A stretch of DNA of 64,000 nucleotides from an uncultured Opitutales bacterium (GTDB lineage Bacteria; Verrucomicrobiota; Verrucomicrobiia; Opitutales; Intestinicryptomonadaceae): contig CALXLX010000038.1 in assembly GCA_944389315.1 (NCBI GenBank), forward strand, positions 1 to 64,000, written 5' to 3'. The translations under genes were made by a program, and so were the position numbers. The notes under the pieces were generated by a model, which did not search any database, was not told where the DNA came from, and worked only from the letters and a program-made list of their open reading frames with translations. Shown here piece by piece: positions 55,311 through 64,000 of the stretch. Position 1 is the stretch's first letter, and every line of letters starts with the position of its first letter.

Positions 55311-55371
55311 AAGCCGCCGCGCATTGTTGGGAGGAGGCGAATCTTCCCGGACACTGCTCGGCGGCTTTTTT
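55311..55371 (+). terminator. Terminator after the GH9-like gene
   Basis: AAGCCGCCG (55311-55319) pairs with CGGCGGCTT (55359-55367) around a roughly 40-base loop that has its own small stem, and six T residues follow. Confidence 0.75.
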
Positions 55372-55512
55372 ATGCCTCTATGCGGCCTCTTTTGCCATAA
55401 ACGTGCAAGTTCTTAGGGGAAAGCGGCTCTTGTGGCATTGAGCGCCAGGCGTTGGATTTTTCCCCAATAAAGTTATGGTATTTGGCGGAAGATTATTCTA
55501 TATATCCGAGGA

Positions 55513-56433
55513 ATGAAAAAATATTTTAAGGTAAAATTATTCGCTTTTGCCGCGGCGTTGGCTGTGGCGCTGCTTCCTTCATACGGGCTTCTTGCCGCCG
55601 ATCAAGGCTCGGCGGGCTTAAACAGCGCGCTCGCTTCAGACAGAAACGAGGAGGAGTTTGAGGTTTACAGCCAGTCTATGAAAAAGCCCGTCAAGAATTT
55701 GGCGGTGCTTCCTTCTTCATACAAGAGCTCGCAGAAGCGCTATCCGGTGATATACCTTCTCCACGGCTTCGGCGGAAATTATTCAACCTGGGCGCATCAG
55801 ACTAAGCCCAACCTGCAGCAGCTTGCCGACGCCTACGACGTCATATTCGTATGCCCCGACGGCGCAAGAAGCTGGTATTGGGACAGCCCTAAAGACCCCT
55901 CATTGAGGTATGAGACCTATGTTTCAAAAGAGCTGGTTGAAGCGGTGGACGCAAAATTCAGAACCATACCCCGCCGCGAGGCCAGGGCCATAACTGGCTT
56001 TAGCATGGGCGGCCACGGCGGGCTTTGGCTGGGTTTTAGGCATCAGGATATTTTCAAGAACTGCGGCTCCATGAGCGGAGGCGTTGACATACGGCCCTTC
56101 CCGAAAAACTGGGACATGGAGCGCTCTCTCGGCTCCTATGCGGAAAATCCCGAGATATGGGATTCCCACACGGTGATAAACCAAATGCATCTTTTGCCCC
56201 AGAACGGCGCGGGCATAAACATAATAATAGACTGCGGCTACCAGGACTTTTTCTATAAGGTAAACGAGGCGCTTCATGAAAAGCTTCTTAAGCATAACAT
56301 ACAGCACGAATACACCGTAAGAGCCGGCGCGCATACGCATCAGTACTGGAATAATTCGATAGACTACCAGACTATGTTCTTCGTCAAGAATTTCTACAGG
56401 GACGGGGCGTGCGCGCAAATCCCTCAGAAATAA
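55513..56433 (+). CDS. Secreted CE1-like esterase (EstA/esterase D fold)
   Basis: This 306-residue protein has a signal peptide ending near residue 29. The alpha/beta-hydrolase core includes the oxyanion-region YLLHGFGGNYSTW, nucleophile Ser164 in TGFSMGGHGG, a possible acid in IIDCGYQDFF and a late His in AGAHTHQYW. The CE1 family includes feruloyl and acetyl-xylan esterases; the exact ester is not readable. GAGG lies just before the ATG. It may act with the GH9-like protein, although a terminator separates the two genes. Confidence 0.85.
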   Translation: MKKYFKVKLFAFAAALAVALLPSYGLLAADQGSAGLNSALASDRNEEEFEVYSQSMKKPVKNLAVLPSSYKSSQKRYPVIYLLHGFGGNYSTWAHQTKPNLQQLADAYDVIFVCPDGARSWYWDSPKDPSLRYETYVSKELVEAVDAKFRTIPRREARAITGFSMGGHGGLWLGFRHQDIFKNCGSMSGGVDIRPFPKNWDMERSLGSYAENPEIWDSHTVINQMHLLPQNGAGINIIIDCGYQDFFYKVNEALHEKLLKHNIQHEYTVRAGAHTHQYWNNSIDYQTMFFVKNFYRDGACAQIPQK

Positions 56434-56449
56434 AAGGGCTTTCCCATAA

Positions 56450-57100
56450 GTGTCTTACCGTTTGAAAATATTTTTTAAACTTTTTGCGGTGGCTTTTATT
56501 CTGCTTCCGCCGGGTTTGGCGCTTGCCGGGGGCGAATCTGCCACCGCAGAGCCCCCGCGGGCGCAAGCCGCGCTTTCGCCCGGGGAACCGGCGCAGGCTG
56601 AAGGCGGATCGGGCGGGGAGATGGCCTACTTCCAGGCCCAGGCTTTGGTGTCGTGCGCGCCGGAATACAGGGATTATAAAAAGGCCGCAAAACTCTTTAA
56701 GGACGCCGCTTCGAGCGGCAATGCAGAGGCCAAGTGCGCGCTTGCAAAACTGTATCTTAACGGCTTAGGGCTTAAGCGCGATGCCAAGGAGGCCTTGAGG
56801 CTTTTTTCCGAGGCGGCCGCTGAGGGCTGCGCGCCGGCATTTTACAACATGGCGGTTATGTACGAAAATTCCGTCGGCGTTTAGAGAAATATTCCAAAAG
56901 CTCTCGAATATTACCGCAAGGCGGCCGCTCTGGGCAGCTCTGAAGCCAAAGAGGCCCTGGAAGTTATGGGGGAGTCTTCGCCTCAATCCGGGGAGTTTGC
57001 AGACAGATACATATTGCCGCTTATAGTGCTCGCCCTTGCGGGGTTTGTAATATCGAGGCTGTTGGGTTCCTTCCGCCGCATGCGTTCTGCAAAACACTAA
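56450..57100 (+). pseudogene. Sel1-repeat membrane protein interrupted by an in-frame TAG
   Basis: A GTG start gives a signal peptide (FFKLFAVAFILLPPGLALAG), an Ala/Pro-rich linker and Sel1-like repeats (AAKLFKDAASSGNAEAKCALAKLYLNGLGLKRD, split by repeat boundaries over about 83-115, then EALRLFSEAAAEGCAPAFYNMAVMYENSVGV). A TAG at 56882-56884 then cuts the next repeat. Reading on in the same frame gives RNIPKALEYYRKAAALGSSEAKEALEVM, which completes the repeat. A C-terminal helix (LPLIVLALAGFVISRLL) and stop at 57100 follow. So one sense codon, perhaps CAG, has become TAG. The gene may be dead, translated as a 144-residue short form, or read through by a suppressor. Confidence 0.78.
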
Positions 57101-57328
57101 GCTGCGCGCGCCTATGTATTGCGGCCGCGCAAGTATTGGAGCCGGTCTTTATGGGCGCGGCCTGGCGCGGCGCAAATTTTTTTGAAAGTTATACCGGCCT
57201 TTTTATTTGTTCCCGATTTTTAGCGGGAATAAAAAATATGTCTGCGCATTGATATTTTTTTACATGCATTTGCGTATTATTATCGATTTTGCCTTGAAGG
57301 CAATAAATGAAAATAATATATTGTATAT

Positions 57329-59335
57329 ATGAAAACGCCCCTTTGCCTGGTTTTGCTGACAGTGTCTGTTCCGCTTTTTTTGATATCGTGTTCAAAGAAG
57401 GAGAAGACGCTTTTTGAGACTCTGCCTCCCGAGGCCGCGCTGGAGATATCTCAGACGGCGGACAAGTTCTTTGCCGGCAACAAGGTGCAGAAGAAAAATT
57501 GGATGGAGAAGCAGGCGGCCGCCTGGAAGGAGTTAAATTCCGCCCCGCCTACAATACCGCTTTTGGATTATTCTCTCATAACGGAGAATGCAAAGAAGAA
57601 GTTTCCGTCGGATTTTGAGGGAAGGTTGAATTTTGTCAAAGAGCAGCTCTCCGGCTATAAATCCTTGGACGAACTTTCCAAGACTGTGAACCCGGCCGAC
57701 TGGAACTTTGTAAAATCGGCCATAGGAAAATTTGCCCCGGACGATTTTCAAGCGCAGTCGTACATGGCTGAGGATTGGATAAATTTCAACAATACGGTAA
57801 GGGGATATTCCCAGAAATTCCCGGAGGGAACCTTTCAGCTGGTGTTGCGCAAAGCGTTGGATTTGTCCAAGGGCAGCATCAGTTTCGCCACGGAATACAT
57901 GCAAAACCAGTATTATGCTGCAATATACATATCGTCTCTAAAACCCTACGGGAATTTGACTACCGCCCAGATAGACCAGGCGCGTTCGGAGGCGGCTAAA
58001 AAGCACCCGGAAGATCTGGTCGCAAGAAGGAAGTTTATAGAATCGTTCCTCTTGGAGGCGTCGCGCAACAACAATAATGCGGCGGCGGAAAAGAGAAGGG
58101 CGGAAATTGAGGCAAGATCGGCGCCGTCCCCGGAGAACACCGTAGACGAAAATGAAATAGAGATGTTCTTCAATTCAAGCGTGTTTACGAAAAGGGGAGA
58201 GCTGGAGACCGTATATACGGCGGTCTTGGCGGAGTACAAGGGTAAAAGCGTGGTCTTCTGCTCAAAGGATTTCGTCGCCAGCGGCTTGCCCGTAACCCTT
58301 AAAAACAGTAGGACCAAGATAGTATGCTCCACCGCCTATGTCGCGGAAAACCTGCCTATTGTAATGCTCATTCCCGATGCCGAGCCTGCGGAAAAACCAA
58401 AGATGAAAGTGGTCTCGCCGGAGGAATCGTCCAGGCTTCCGGGCAGAAAACTGCTGATGTTCTCCCCCGAAAATGGCGCGATAAAGCTCGGATTCATGAA
58501 GGTGTTTTCCGAGGACGAAAAATACTACAACCTCTCATACGATTCCGCTCCCGTGATAGTCAGAACGCGCAATGTTAAGACGATGAACAGATACAGCGAA
58601 AACCTGTTCATAACGGTCTCGGAATCTGTCCCGCAGCTCGACGGATCGGTCGTGGTTGACTATGCCAACAAACGTTTTGTCTCTTACGCGATGAAGTTGG
58701 CGAATCCGGGTGTGCTCGAATGGGGCGGAAGAACGGGTTCTGTAATAGGGCACGAGAGCTCTGCCATACCAGATTTCAACACCTTTGTGGCCAACTTCGA
58801 CGCGTCTAAAAAGGCGGCGGATCCTAACCATACCCTGCGTTTCCTGCGCTTTACGGCAATAGACAAGTGGGTAAGATTCAATCCCTCCAGGCTCGAGGAC
58901 CAGAAGACCAAAATCAGGAAACTGACGGATTCAAACAACGATTACCTCATGTTCTTCAAGGAGAACCTGTATTCTGCGGCTCTCAAAAACCAGCGTCTGT
59001 ACGCCATAGCCCGCAGGTATAGGAACGACCTGGTCATGCAGAAGATGGATCAGGAAACTTTCCTGCGCAGATACAAGTCGTACATGCACGACGTCTTAAA
59101 CTCCATGCGCCACGACGAGGTCAGGGTAAACCCGCAGGATTTCTACTCCATATATCGCGACGAGCTCTCCTACCAGCTAGCTTTGCGCAAGGCGATGTTC
59201 GACTATCTCTCTGAAGCCATACGCGAAGACCGGGTCGTCAATATAATACATACGGATTTGCGCACCCGATACCAGAATCCCTACGAGCCCTACGAGCTTA
59301 GGGATTTCTCCGGCTCACTCGGCACAAGTTTCTAA
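57329..59335 (+). CDS. Large lipoprotein of unknown function
   Basis: This 668-residue protein has a lipobox LFLISC (Cys21) followed by Ser-Lys-Lys, so it is a lipoprotein likely sorted to the outer membrane. Two helical, charged parts (about 30-260 and 500-640) flank a beta-rich middle (about 280-500, for example VYTAVLAEYKGKSVVFCSKDF and LPVTLKNSRTKIVCSTAYVAENLPIV, split over strands), which slightly recalls a trypsin-like fold without a visible catalytic triad. I cannot name a family. It lies upstream of the chemosensory cluster but ends in its own terminator, so co-transcription is unlikely. Confidence 0.65.
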   Translation: MKTPLCLVLLTVSVPLFLISCSKKEKTLFETLPPEAALEISQTADKFFAGNKVQKKNWMEKQAAAWKELNSAPPTIPLLDYSLITENAKKKFPSDFEGRLNFVKEQLSGYKSLDELSKTVNPADWNFVKSAIGKFAPDDFQAQSYMAEDWINFNNTVRGYSQKFPEGTFQLVLRKALDLSKGSISFATEYMQNQYYAAIYISSLKPYGNLTTAQIDQARSEAAKKHPEDLVARRKFIESFLLEASRNNNNAAAEKRRAEIEARSAPSPENTVDENEIEMFFNSSVFTKRGELETVYTAVLAEYKGKSVVFCSKDFVASGLPVTLKNSRTKIVCSTAYVAENLPIVMLIPDAEPAEKPKMKVVSPEESSRLPGRKLLMFSPENGAIKLGFMKVFSEDEKYYNLSYDSAPVIVRTRNVKTMNRYSENLFITVSESVPQLDGSVVVDYANKRFVSYAMKLANPGVLEWGGRTGSVIGHESSAIPDFNTFVANFDASKKAADPNHTLRFLRFTAIDKWVRFNPSRLEDQKTKIRKLTDSNNDYLMFFKENLYSAALKNQRLYAIARRYRNDLVMQKMDQETFLRRYKSYMHDVLNSMRHDEVRVNPQDFYSIYRDELSYQLALRKAMFDYLSEAIREDRVVNIIHTDLRTRYQNPYEPYELRDFSGSLGTSF

Positions 59336-59367
59336 GATGCCTCCCCCGCGCGATGCGCCGCAAGAGA

Positions 59368-59417
59368 GGCTTTCATGCCGGAGCGTTTTCCTCCCGGCAT
59401 TGGGAGCCTTTTATTTG
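59368..59417 (+). terminator. Terminator between the lipoprotein and the Wsp-like cluster
   Basis: A compound hairpin, AGGCT...ATGCCGG paired with CCGGCAT...AGCCT (59368-59410), is followed by TTTTATTT. It separates the two transcription units. Confidence 0.75.
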
Positions 59418-59460
59418 TCTTGATGAAAGCGGGAAAATCGGTTTGACTTTACCCGACCGT

Positions 59461-61668
59461 ATGAAATTGCGCACAAAAATAATATTCTATTTTGTTCTGC
59501 CCATATTTCTTCTGAATCTGGCCTGTTCGGTTTACAATCTCGGCAACAGTCTGACGCGCATACGCGCAATGTCGGAGGAGAATTTCTGTCTGGAAACCGC
59601 GCTTATAGCCGCGGAGCTGTCCAAACAAAATACGCAGGGAGTGGCCATAGCAAGCACTGCGGCGATAGCCGCGGCGGACATAGGCCTGGGCGACAGGCCG
59701 CAGGACGTGGCGTATCTGAAGAATTTGCTGCTGCGCTTTCCCGATTATGTTGGCGCGAGCATGGGTTATGAGCCAAATCTCGACGGGAGGGACGCTCAGG
59801 CTCTAAAAGCCCTGACAAACATAAAAGAGGGCAAAAACCCGTCGGACGGCGGGGCTTTCGACTCCTACGACTTCGCCAACAACAGAACTTCGGTGGACAT
59901 AAATACCTGGATAGAAAAGAGCATGGGGGGGCGCTTTTTGGCCTACTGGGGAAGGAAGGGCGCTCAGTGGACGCTCGAACCCCTCGTGGATACGGAGAAC
60001 TCCATGTATTACGCCGGGCTGAAAAAGATGGTGGAGTCTGGCGGCAAGGACGGATACATAATTACGGAGCCTTATGTGTACAAGGATTCGGATCTGATGA
60101 TAGAGTATTCAGCCCCTATAATGGTGGAGGGGAAATTTGGCGGGCAGGTTGCCTTCGACAGGTCTTTGGGGTATCTGCACGATAAACTGATGTCCCTTAA
60201 GACCTATGCGGATTCGGAGTTCTTTCTGGTCAGCAAGTCCGACAGGGTAATAGTGTCAACGCTCGACCAGACCGTCTCCACCATGGACATTTCCGACCTC
60301 TACCAGGACGACAAGGGAAACTTTGTCACGGATTTCCTGAAATTCAAGGGCGGCCAGCTCGTCAGGGACAACGCTATAGCCTCAAACATGGACTTTTCAA
60401 AATATTCGTCGAAATTCCGCGACATACTGCGCATGGAATTGAGCGACGAAACCCTATCGGGGGACAAAATGCGCCTGTTTAAGGATCCCCGCAGCGGGGA
60501 GAAATTCTGCGTGGCGCACAGCACGGTTTCTCCCGCGGGGTGGACTCTTGTGCAAATAGTGCCGGAGTCTAAGATATACGCGCCCATATTCGACGCCATT
60601 ATAAACGAGGCGGTCTCCCAGACGGTCTTTCTGTTTGCAATGCTTCTCATAGCGGTGCTGCTGAGGAAATTCACCAGGAGCATAGAGCATGCAACCGCCG
60701 CGGCGGAGAGGGTCGCCCAGGGAGATTTGCGCGGAAATTTGGAGGATTTCAAGGCGGGGAAGGACGAAGTCGGAAGGCTGATGCTATCCTTGTCAAAAAT
60801 GACGGCGAACCTCCGCTCCCTGATAAACAGGGTGAAGCTCTCGAGCGTCCAGCTGATGAGCTCGTCCTCGGGGATGGAGAGCGCCTCGGCGGACTGCGAG
60901 GGGCGCATGCATTCATTCGGCGCGTCAACCGCGCAAATAGCCGCCGCCATACGCGAGATAACCGCAACCAGCGCGGAACTGTACCGCACCTTAAGCCAGC
61001 TGGCGAAAGTCGCATCAAACAGTTCGGATACGGCGGATTCGGGCAGGAAGCAGCTGTCCAACATGGAAAAGACGATGAACTCCCTGTCGAAGAACACCCA
61101 GACGGTAGCGAGAGGACTGTCCCTCATAAGCCAAAAGGCTAACAACATCGGCTCGGTGATAACGACTATATCGAAAGTCGCCGACGAGACCAACCTGCTT
61201 AGCCTAAACGCGGCCATAGAGGCGGAAAAAGCCGGAAGCTACGGAGTGGGATTTGCCGTTGTCGCAAAGGAGATAGGCCGCCTCGCGGACCAGACTGCCA
61301 TGGCCACCGACGACATAGAAGTTCTCGTGAAAGACATGCAGTCCGCCGTCAATGCGGGTGTTGACGAGATGAACAAGTTCTCCGACGAGGTGCGCCACGG
61401 CGTGGCGGAGGTCGGGCGCATAATACTGGGCATGGACAGCATCATAACCCAGATGCAGGAAATCGCCCCGCAGCTCGAAAAAATCACGGAGGGAATGCAG
61501 TCGCAAAACCTCGGCGCAAACCAGATTAGCCAGGCCATAACAAACCTAAACGACAGCGCAAGGCAGACGGGCGAACTTCTCGGGGAGTTCGGCTCGGCGC
61601 GCAAACAGCTTCACGATGCCATAATGAATATGCGGGAGGAAATCTCCAAATTCAAACTCGGCAACTAA
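59461..61668 (+). CDS. Methyl-accepting chemoreceptor, WspA-like position
   Basis: ATG 59461 gives 735 residues; the longer open frame upstream is not receptor-like. TM1 is about 7-28, followed by a periplasmic double-Cache-type sensor of about 355 residues. It includes WIEKSMGGRFLAYWG and the ligand-pocket-like text ITEPYVYKDSDLMIEYSAPI. TM2 is about 386-403, HAMP about 404-455, and the cytoplasmic coiled coil has the signalling tip KVADETNLLSLNAAIEAEKAG near 573-592. The receptor should control a CheA kinase through the CheW proteins encoded next. The large Cache domain differs from the smaller WspA sensor described in pseudomonads. Confidence 0.9.
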   Translation: MKLRTKIIFYFVLPIFLLNLACSVYNLGNSLTRIRAMSEENFCLETALIAAELSKQNTQGVAIASTAAIAAADIGLGDRPQDVAYLKNLLLRFPDYVGASMGYEPNLDGRDAQALKALTNIKEGKNPSDGGAFDSYDFANNRTSVDINTWIEKSMGGRFLAYWGRKGAQWTLEPLVDTENSMYYAGLKKMVESGGKDGYIITEPYVYKDSDLMIEYSAPIMVEGKFGGQVAFDRSLGYLHDKLMSLKTYADSEFFLVSKSDRVIVSTLDQTVSTMDISDLYQDDKGNFVTDFLKFKGGQLVRDNAIASNMDFSKYSSKFRDILRMELSDETLSGDKMRLFKDPRSGEKFCVAHSTVSPAGWTLVQIVPESKIYAPIFDAIINEAVSQTVFLFAMLLIAVLLRKFTRSIEHATAAAERVAQGDLRGNLEDFKAGKDEVGRLMLSLSKMTANLRSLINRVKLSSVQLMSSSSGMESASADCEGRMHSFGASTAQIAAAIREITATSAELYRTLSQLAKVASNSSDTADSGRKQLSNMEKTMNSLSKNTQTVARGLSLISQKANNIGSVITTISKVADETNLLSLNAAIEAEKAGSYGVGFAVVAKEIGRLADQTAMATDDIEVLVKDMQSAVNAGVDEMNKFSDEVRHGVAEVGRIILGMDSIITQMQEIAPQLEKITEGMQSQNLGANQISQAITNLNDSARQTGELLGEFGSARKQLHDAIMNMREEISKFKLGN

Positions 61669-61673
61669 AGGCG

Positions 61674-62138
61674 ATGTTGTTCATATTGGTGCAGTCAAGG
61701 GGAAACTCCTTCGCGATAGACGCGATGAAGATACACACCGTGCTTCCGTATTGCGGGCTGTCCCGCAGGGATGGAACTCCGTTTGCCGGCGTCGTTGACT
61801 ATGCGGGCGGAAAAGTCGCGGCGGTGGATCTCGTCCAAATTTGGTCGGGAAAGGCGTCCAGAAATTTGTTCAGCACGCGCTGCATTCTGGCGAAGGTGCG
61901 CGCGGGCATTCCCGGGGGCGTGCTGGGCATCGTCTCCGAAGGCATTACAAGCTGCGCGGAAATCGACGAGTCGAAAATAGAGAATTTTTCGTGGTCGGCG
62001 GGGGAGTTCAAACTCTCCAAGGCCTTTGAATATGCGTCGGAAATGTACAAGATAATAGAGCCGGACGAGCTTTACGCCCTCTGCGCGCGGGAGATAGCCG
62101 CCCTCGGTTTGCCGCCGGAGGGAGACGGCTCAAAGTGA
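61674..62138 (+). CDS. CheW-like adaptor, WspB-like position
   Basis: This 154-residue single CheW domain (about 1-120) has the core text LFILVQSRGNSFAIDAMKIHTVLPY and GVVDYAGGKVAAVDLVQIW, the strand order of CheW. The last 30 residues are outside the domain. It links receptor and kinase. AAAGGCG lies just before the ATG, five bases after the receptor gene, and the stop overlaps the cheR start. Confidence 0.85.
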   Translation: MLFILVQSRGNSFAIDAMKIHTVLPYCGLSRRDGTPFAGVVDYAGGKVAAVDLVQIWSGKASRNLFSTRCILAKVRAGIPGGVLGIVSEGITSCAEIDESKIENFSWSAGEFKLSKAFEYASEMYKIIEPDELYALCAREIAALGLPPEGDGSK

Positions 62139-63361
62139 GGAGGTTCTCGGAGGCGTTGGATAGGCTCCGCGACATGACGGGAATAGGAGACGCCGTGCCC
62201 GGAGGGGGCTCTTTCGAGGAATATCTGAAAGCCTTCGCCAAGGGCAATTCATACGCGTCTGTCCGCAAGTGCGCGGCGGAAATTTTAAGCGACGAAACTC
62301 TTTTTGACGCCTTTTTAAGGGGAACGATAGTCCCGCAGACATGGTTTTTCAGGCAGCCGGCCCAGTATGATTTCCTCAGGGAGTACTTCTTAAAGATGCC
62401 CGTTCCTGCGGGCGAGAAATTCAGGGTGCTGTGCGCTCCGTGCTCGACGGGCCAGGAGGCGTATTCAGCAGCGGCTGTGCTTCTCGACTGCGGAGCCTCC
62501 GGGGAGGATTTCGTCGTCGACGGAGCAGATATATGCCGCGACTTCATCCGCGCCGCCCGCAGAGGCGAATACTCGAAAGACTCGATGCGGAGCCTTCCTC
62601 CTAAGGACATAGCCAGGTTCTTTCCCGTCTCCGGCGGATGCCTGCGCGTATGCGGCGAGCTGAAAGCGTGCGTGTCGTTCTTCAAGGCCAATCTCGCGGA
62701 GAAAAACGCGCCGCTTCCCAACGCCCCGTACAACCTGATTTTTTGCAGGAACCTCGCAATATACTTTTCGGACTCGGCAAGGCGCAGGCTTTTCGACACT
62801 TTGCTGGGGGCTCTTGCCGAGGACGGGGCGATACTTTCCGGATATGCTGAGGATTTTCCCTTCATGGACGGGCGTTTCGAGTCCGTAGGGGAGTACGGGT
62901 GCTTCGCGTGCGCCAGGCGCGGCGAAGGGGCGCTCATAAATGAAAGGCTGTATGGCAAACCGCGCTCGGGCGGAATGGAAAAAAACGGAAAGGCAGCATT
63001 GCCTCCGCAGACTCCGGCTGCGCGCAAACGCGCGTGGAAAAATACGCCGCGCCTGAAAAGAGCCCGCGCGCTCGCCGATTCCGGCAAGCTCGACGAGGCC
63101 ATGCGCCTGTGCATGGCCGACATAGAGTTCATGCCGACGGCGGAAAATCTCTTTTTGGCGGGGGATATAAACCTTGCGTTCTCAAACTTCGGCAGGGCGG
63201 CGGAATATTTCAAGAGGTCGGCGGCTCTCGACGAGGGGGAAGGCTCGGCCTACTTTAAGCTGCATCTGACCTACGCGCGCCTGGGCAGAAAAAACGAGGC
63301 AGATTTGTATCTTGAAAAATATAGAGGGAACATTCATTTTCAGGACGGAGACGCTTTATGA
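62135..63361 (+). CDS. CheR-type receptor methyltransferase with C-terminal TPR, WspC-like
   Basis: A GTG start overlaps the previous stop. The 408-residue protein has the CheR methyltransferase domain (about 45-265) with RVLCAPCSTGQEAYSAA as the SAM loop, TWFFRQPAQYDFL, and NLIFCRNLAIYF as the active-site strand. A basic linker and TPR-like helices follow (about 320-400: LADSGKLDEAMRLCMADIEFMP, then GRAAEYFKRSAALDEGEG). It should methylate receptor glutamates. The CheR-TPR fusion next to two CheW genes is the arrangement of Wsp-type pathways. Confidence 0.88.
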   Translation: MRRFSEALDRLRDMTGIGDAVPGGGSFEEYLKAFAKGNSYASVRKCAAEILSDETLFDAFLRGTIVPQTWFFRQPAQYDFLREYFLKMPVPAGEKFRVLCAPCSTGQEAYSAAAVLLDCGASGEDFVVDGADICRDFIRAARRGEYSKDSMRSLPPKDIARFFPVSGGCLRVCGELKACVSFFKANLAEKNAPLPNAPYNLIFCRNLAIYFSDSARRRLFDTLLGALAEDGAILSGYAEDFPFMDGRFESVGEYGCFACARRGEGALINERLYGKPRSGGMEKNGKAALPPQTPAARKRAWKNTPRLKRARALADSGKLDEAMRLCMADIEFMPTAENLFLAGDINLAFSNFGRAAEYFKRSAALDEGEGSAYFKLHLTYARLGRKNEADLYLEKYRGNIHFQDGDAL

Positions 63362-64000
63362 ATGTTGACATAGAGGAGAAGATAAGGGCCTCGTGCTGGT
63401 CGTCCGAAGGCCTGTGGGGGAAGATGTCCTGCGAGCGTCTCAAGGAGCTTGGACACTGCTTCAACTGCGAAGTCTATGCGGCGGCGGGCAGGGAGCTTTT
63501 CGATAAGGACGCCTCCAAACGCCGCAGGGATTTTCCCATAAATACCGCCGCAAAAAACGACTCATCCGATGAGAACAAAGGCAAGACGGCTTCGTACTTC
63601 GCATTTAAACTCGGCGACTTGAACTTTGCGATGGATCTGAAGGGCGTTGTGAGGGTGGCACATCCGCGCGTGGTCCACAGGATTCCCCATAGGGACGATA
63701 AAATCGTTCGCGGCCTGATAAATGTGGGAGGCGAGATAATACCTGCGGCGAGCCTCTGCGACATACTCGAAATTCAGCGCCCTAAATCCGATCCCGCTAA
63801 GGATAGGATATTCGTCTACCGCATGGGGACGGACGTGTTCGCATTTCAGACCAATGCGGCGCTCGGCGTGGCCCGAATTTCCGAGAAGGACGTTTTGGAG
63901 GCCTCTGAAACCGAGGGCGCGCTGAAGTCTCCTTTCGTGGAGAGGGCATTTTTGTGGCGGGGGCGCACGGTCTCCGTCATAGACAGCCAACTTGTGTTCC
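63358..64000 (+). CDS. CheW-like adaptor with N-terminal cysteine motif, WspD-like (partial)
   Basis: ATG 63358 overlaps the cheR stop and the gene runs off the window after about 214 residues. The first 50 residues carry Cys13-Trp14, Cys25 and His33-Cys34-x-x-Cys37, then VYAAAGRELFD, a pattern I recall from WspD-type CheW proteins and possibly a metal site. From about residue 80 a CheW domain follows (FAFKLGDLNFAMDLKGVVRV, RGLINVGGEIIPAASLCDIL). A CheA-receiver hybrid kinase and a CheB would be expected to follow outside the window. Confidence 0.82.
   Translation, partial: MNVDIEEKIRASCWSSEGLWGKMSCERLKELGHCFNCEVYAAAGRELFDKDASKRRRDFPINTAAKNDSSDENKGKTASYFAFKLGDLNFAMDLKGVVRVAHPRVVHRIPHRDDKIVRGLINVGGEIIPAASLCDILEIQRPKSDPAKDRIFVYRMGTDVFAFQTNAALGVARISEKDVLEASETEGALKSPFVERAFLWRGRTVSVIDSQLVF

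Noticed and set aside
56882-56884. TAG as a pyrrolysine or recoded codon
   Set aside because: The gene is a Sel1-repeat protein, not a methylamine methyltransferase, and other genes in the window give no sign of TAG recoding. A plain nonsense change is simpler.
57195-57235. TTCCCG/CGGGAA hairpin upstream of the lipoprotein as a terminator
   Set aside because: The stem is short and no T run follows on either strand; the A-rich side belongs to the promoter region of the next gene.

Overview
The window is 64 kb of a moderately GC-rich, Gram-negative-type bacterial chromosome. Outer-membrane markers are a phosphate-selective porin, an LpxR-type lipid A deacylase and a lipoprotein. The many secreted glycosidases and esterases (GH5-like, GH29, GH9-like, SGNH, CE1-like) point to a polysaccharide degrader. 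The gene mix fits the PVC group, perhaps Verrucomicrobiota, but this is a guess from gene content and not a phylogeny. No insertion sequence, prophage or CRISPR array was seen.

Layout. 1-3.0 kb: tRNA-Asn, a GH5-like glycosidase and a GH29 alpha-L-fucosidase broken by one frameshift. 3.0-12.4 kb: a phosphate regulon, with phoBR reading left and porin-pstS-pstC-pstA-pstB-phoU reading right from a shared regulatory region that holds a Pho-box-like repeat; PstA carries a very large insertion. 12.4-18.8 kb: a cation/proton antiporter, an HTH regulator with a palindrome at its start, rsmD, lpxR, an SGNH esterase, and three noncoding stretches with RNA-like structure or orphan terminators. 18.8-21.1 kb: dnaA and a 0.9-kb AT-rich gap with DnaA boxes, the best candidate for the replication origin. 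21.1-34.7 kb: complex I operon nuoBCDEFGHIJKLMN without nuoA. 34.7-37.4 kb: two poorly understood proteins.

37.4-50.2 kb is a long leftward block: yugP-like protease, grpE and dnaJ (GrpE has a Cys/His-rich head); citrate synthase with hisH, hisB, hisC, a degenerate P-loop protein and aroC; then tgt (zinc cysteines replaced), purB and serS. 50.3-53.2 kb: clpB with a good promoter and terminator. 53.4-57.1 kb: a secreted GH9-like protein, a CE1-like esterase and a Sel1-repeat gene stopped by an in-frame TAG. 57.3-59.4 kb: a large lipoprotein of unknown function. 59.4 kb to the end: a Wsp-like chemosensory cluster (receptor, CheW, CheR-TPR, second CheW with a cysteine motif), cut by the window edge.

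Together the window covers phosphate sensing and uptake, respiratory NADH oxidation, protein quality control, amino-acid, purine and queuosine synthesis, glycan breakdown and a surface- or ligand-sensing pathway. Most lineage-specific novelty lies in extensions and lost motifs of familiar proteins (PstA, GrpE, Tgt) and in structured intergenic DNA, rather than in an obvious new gene system.
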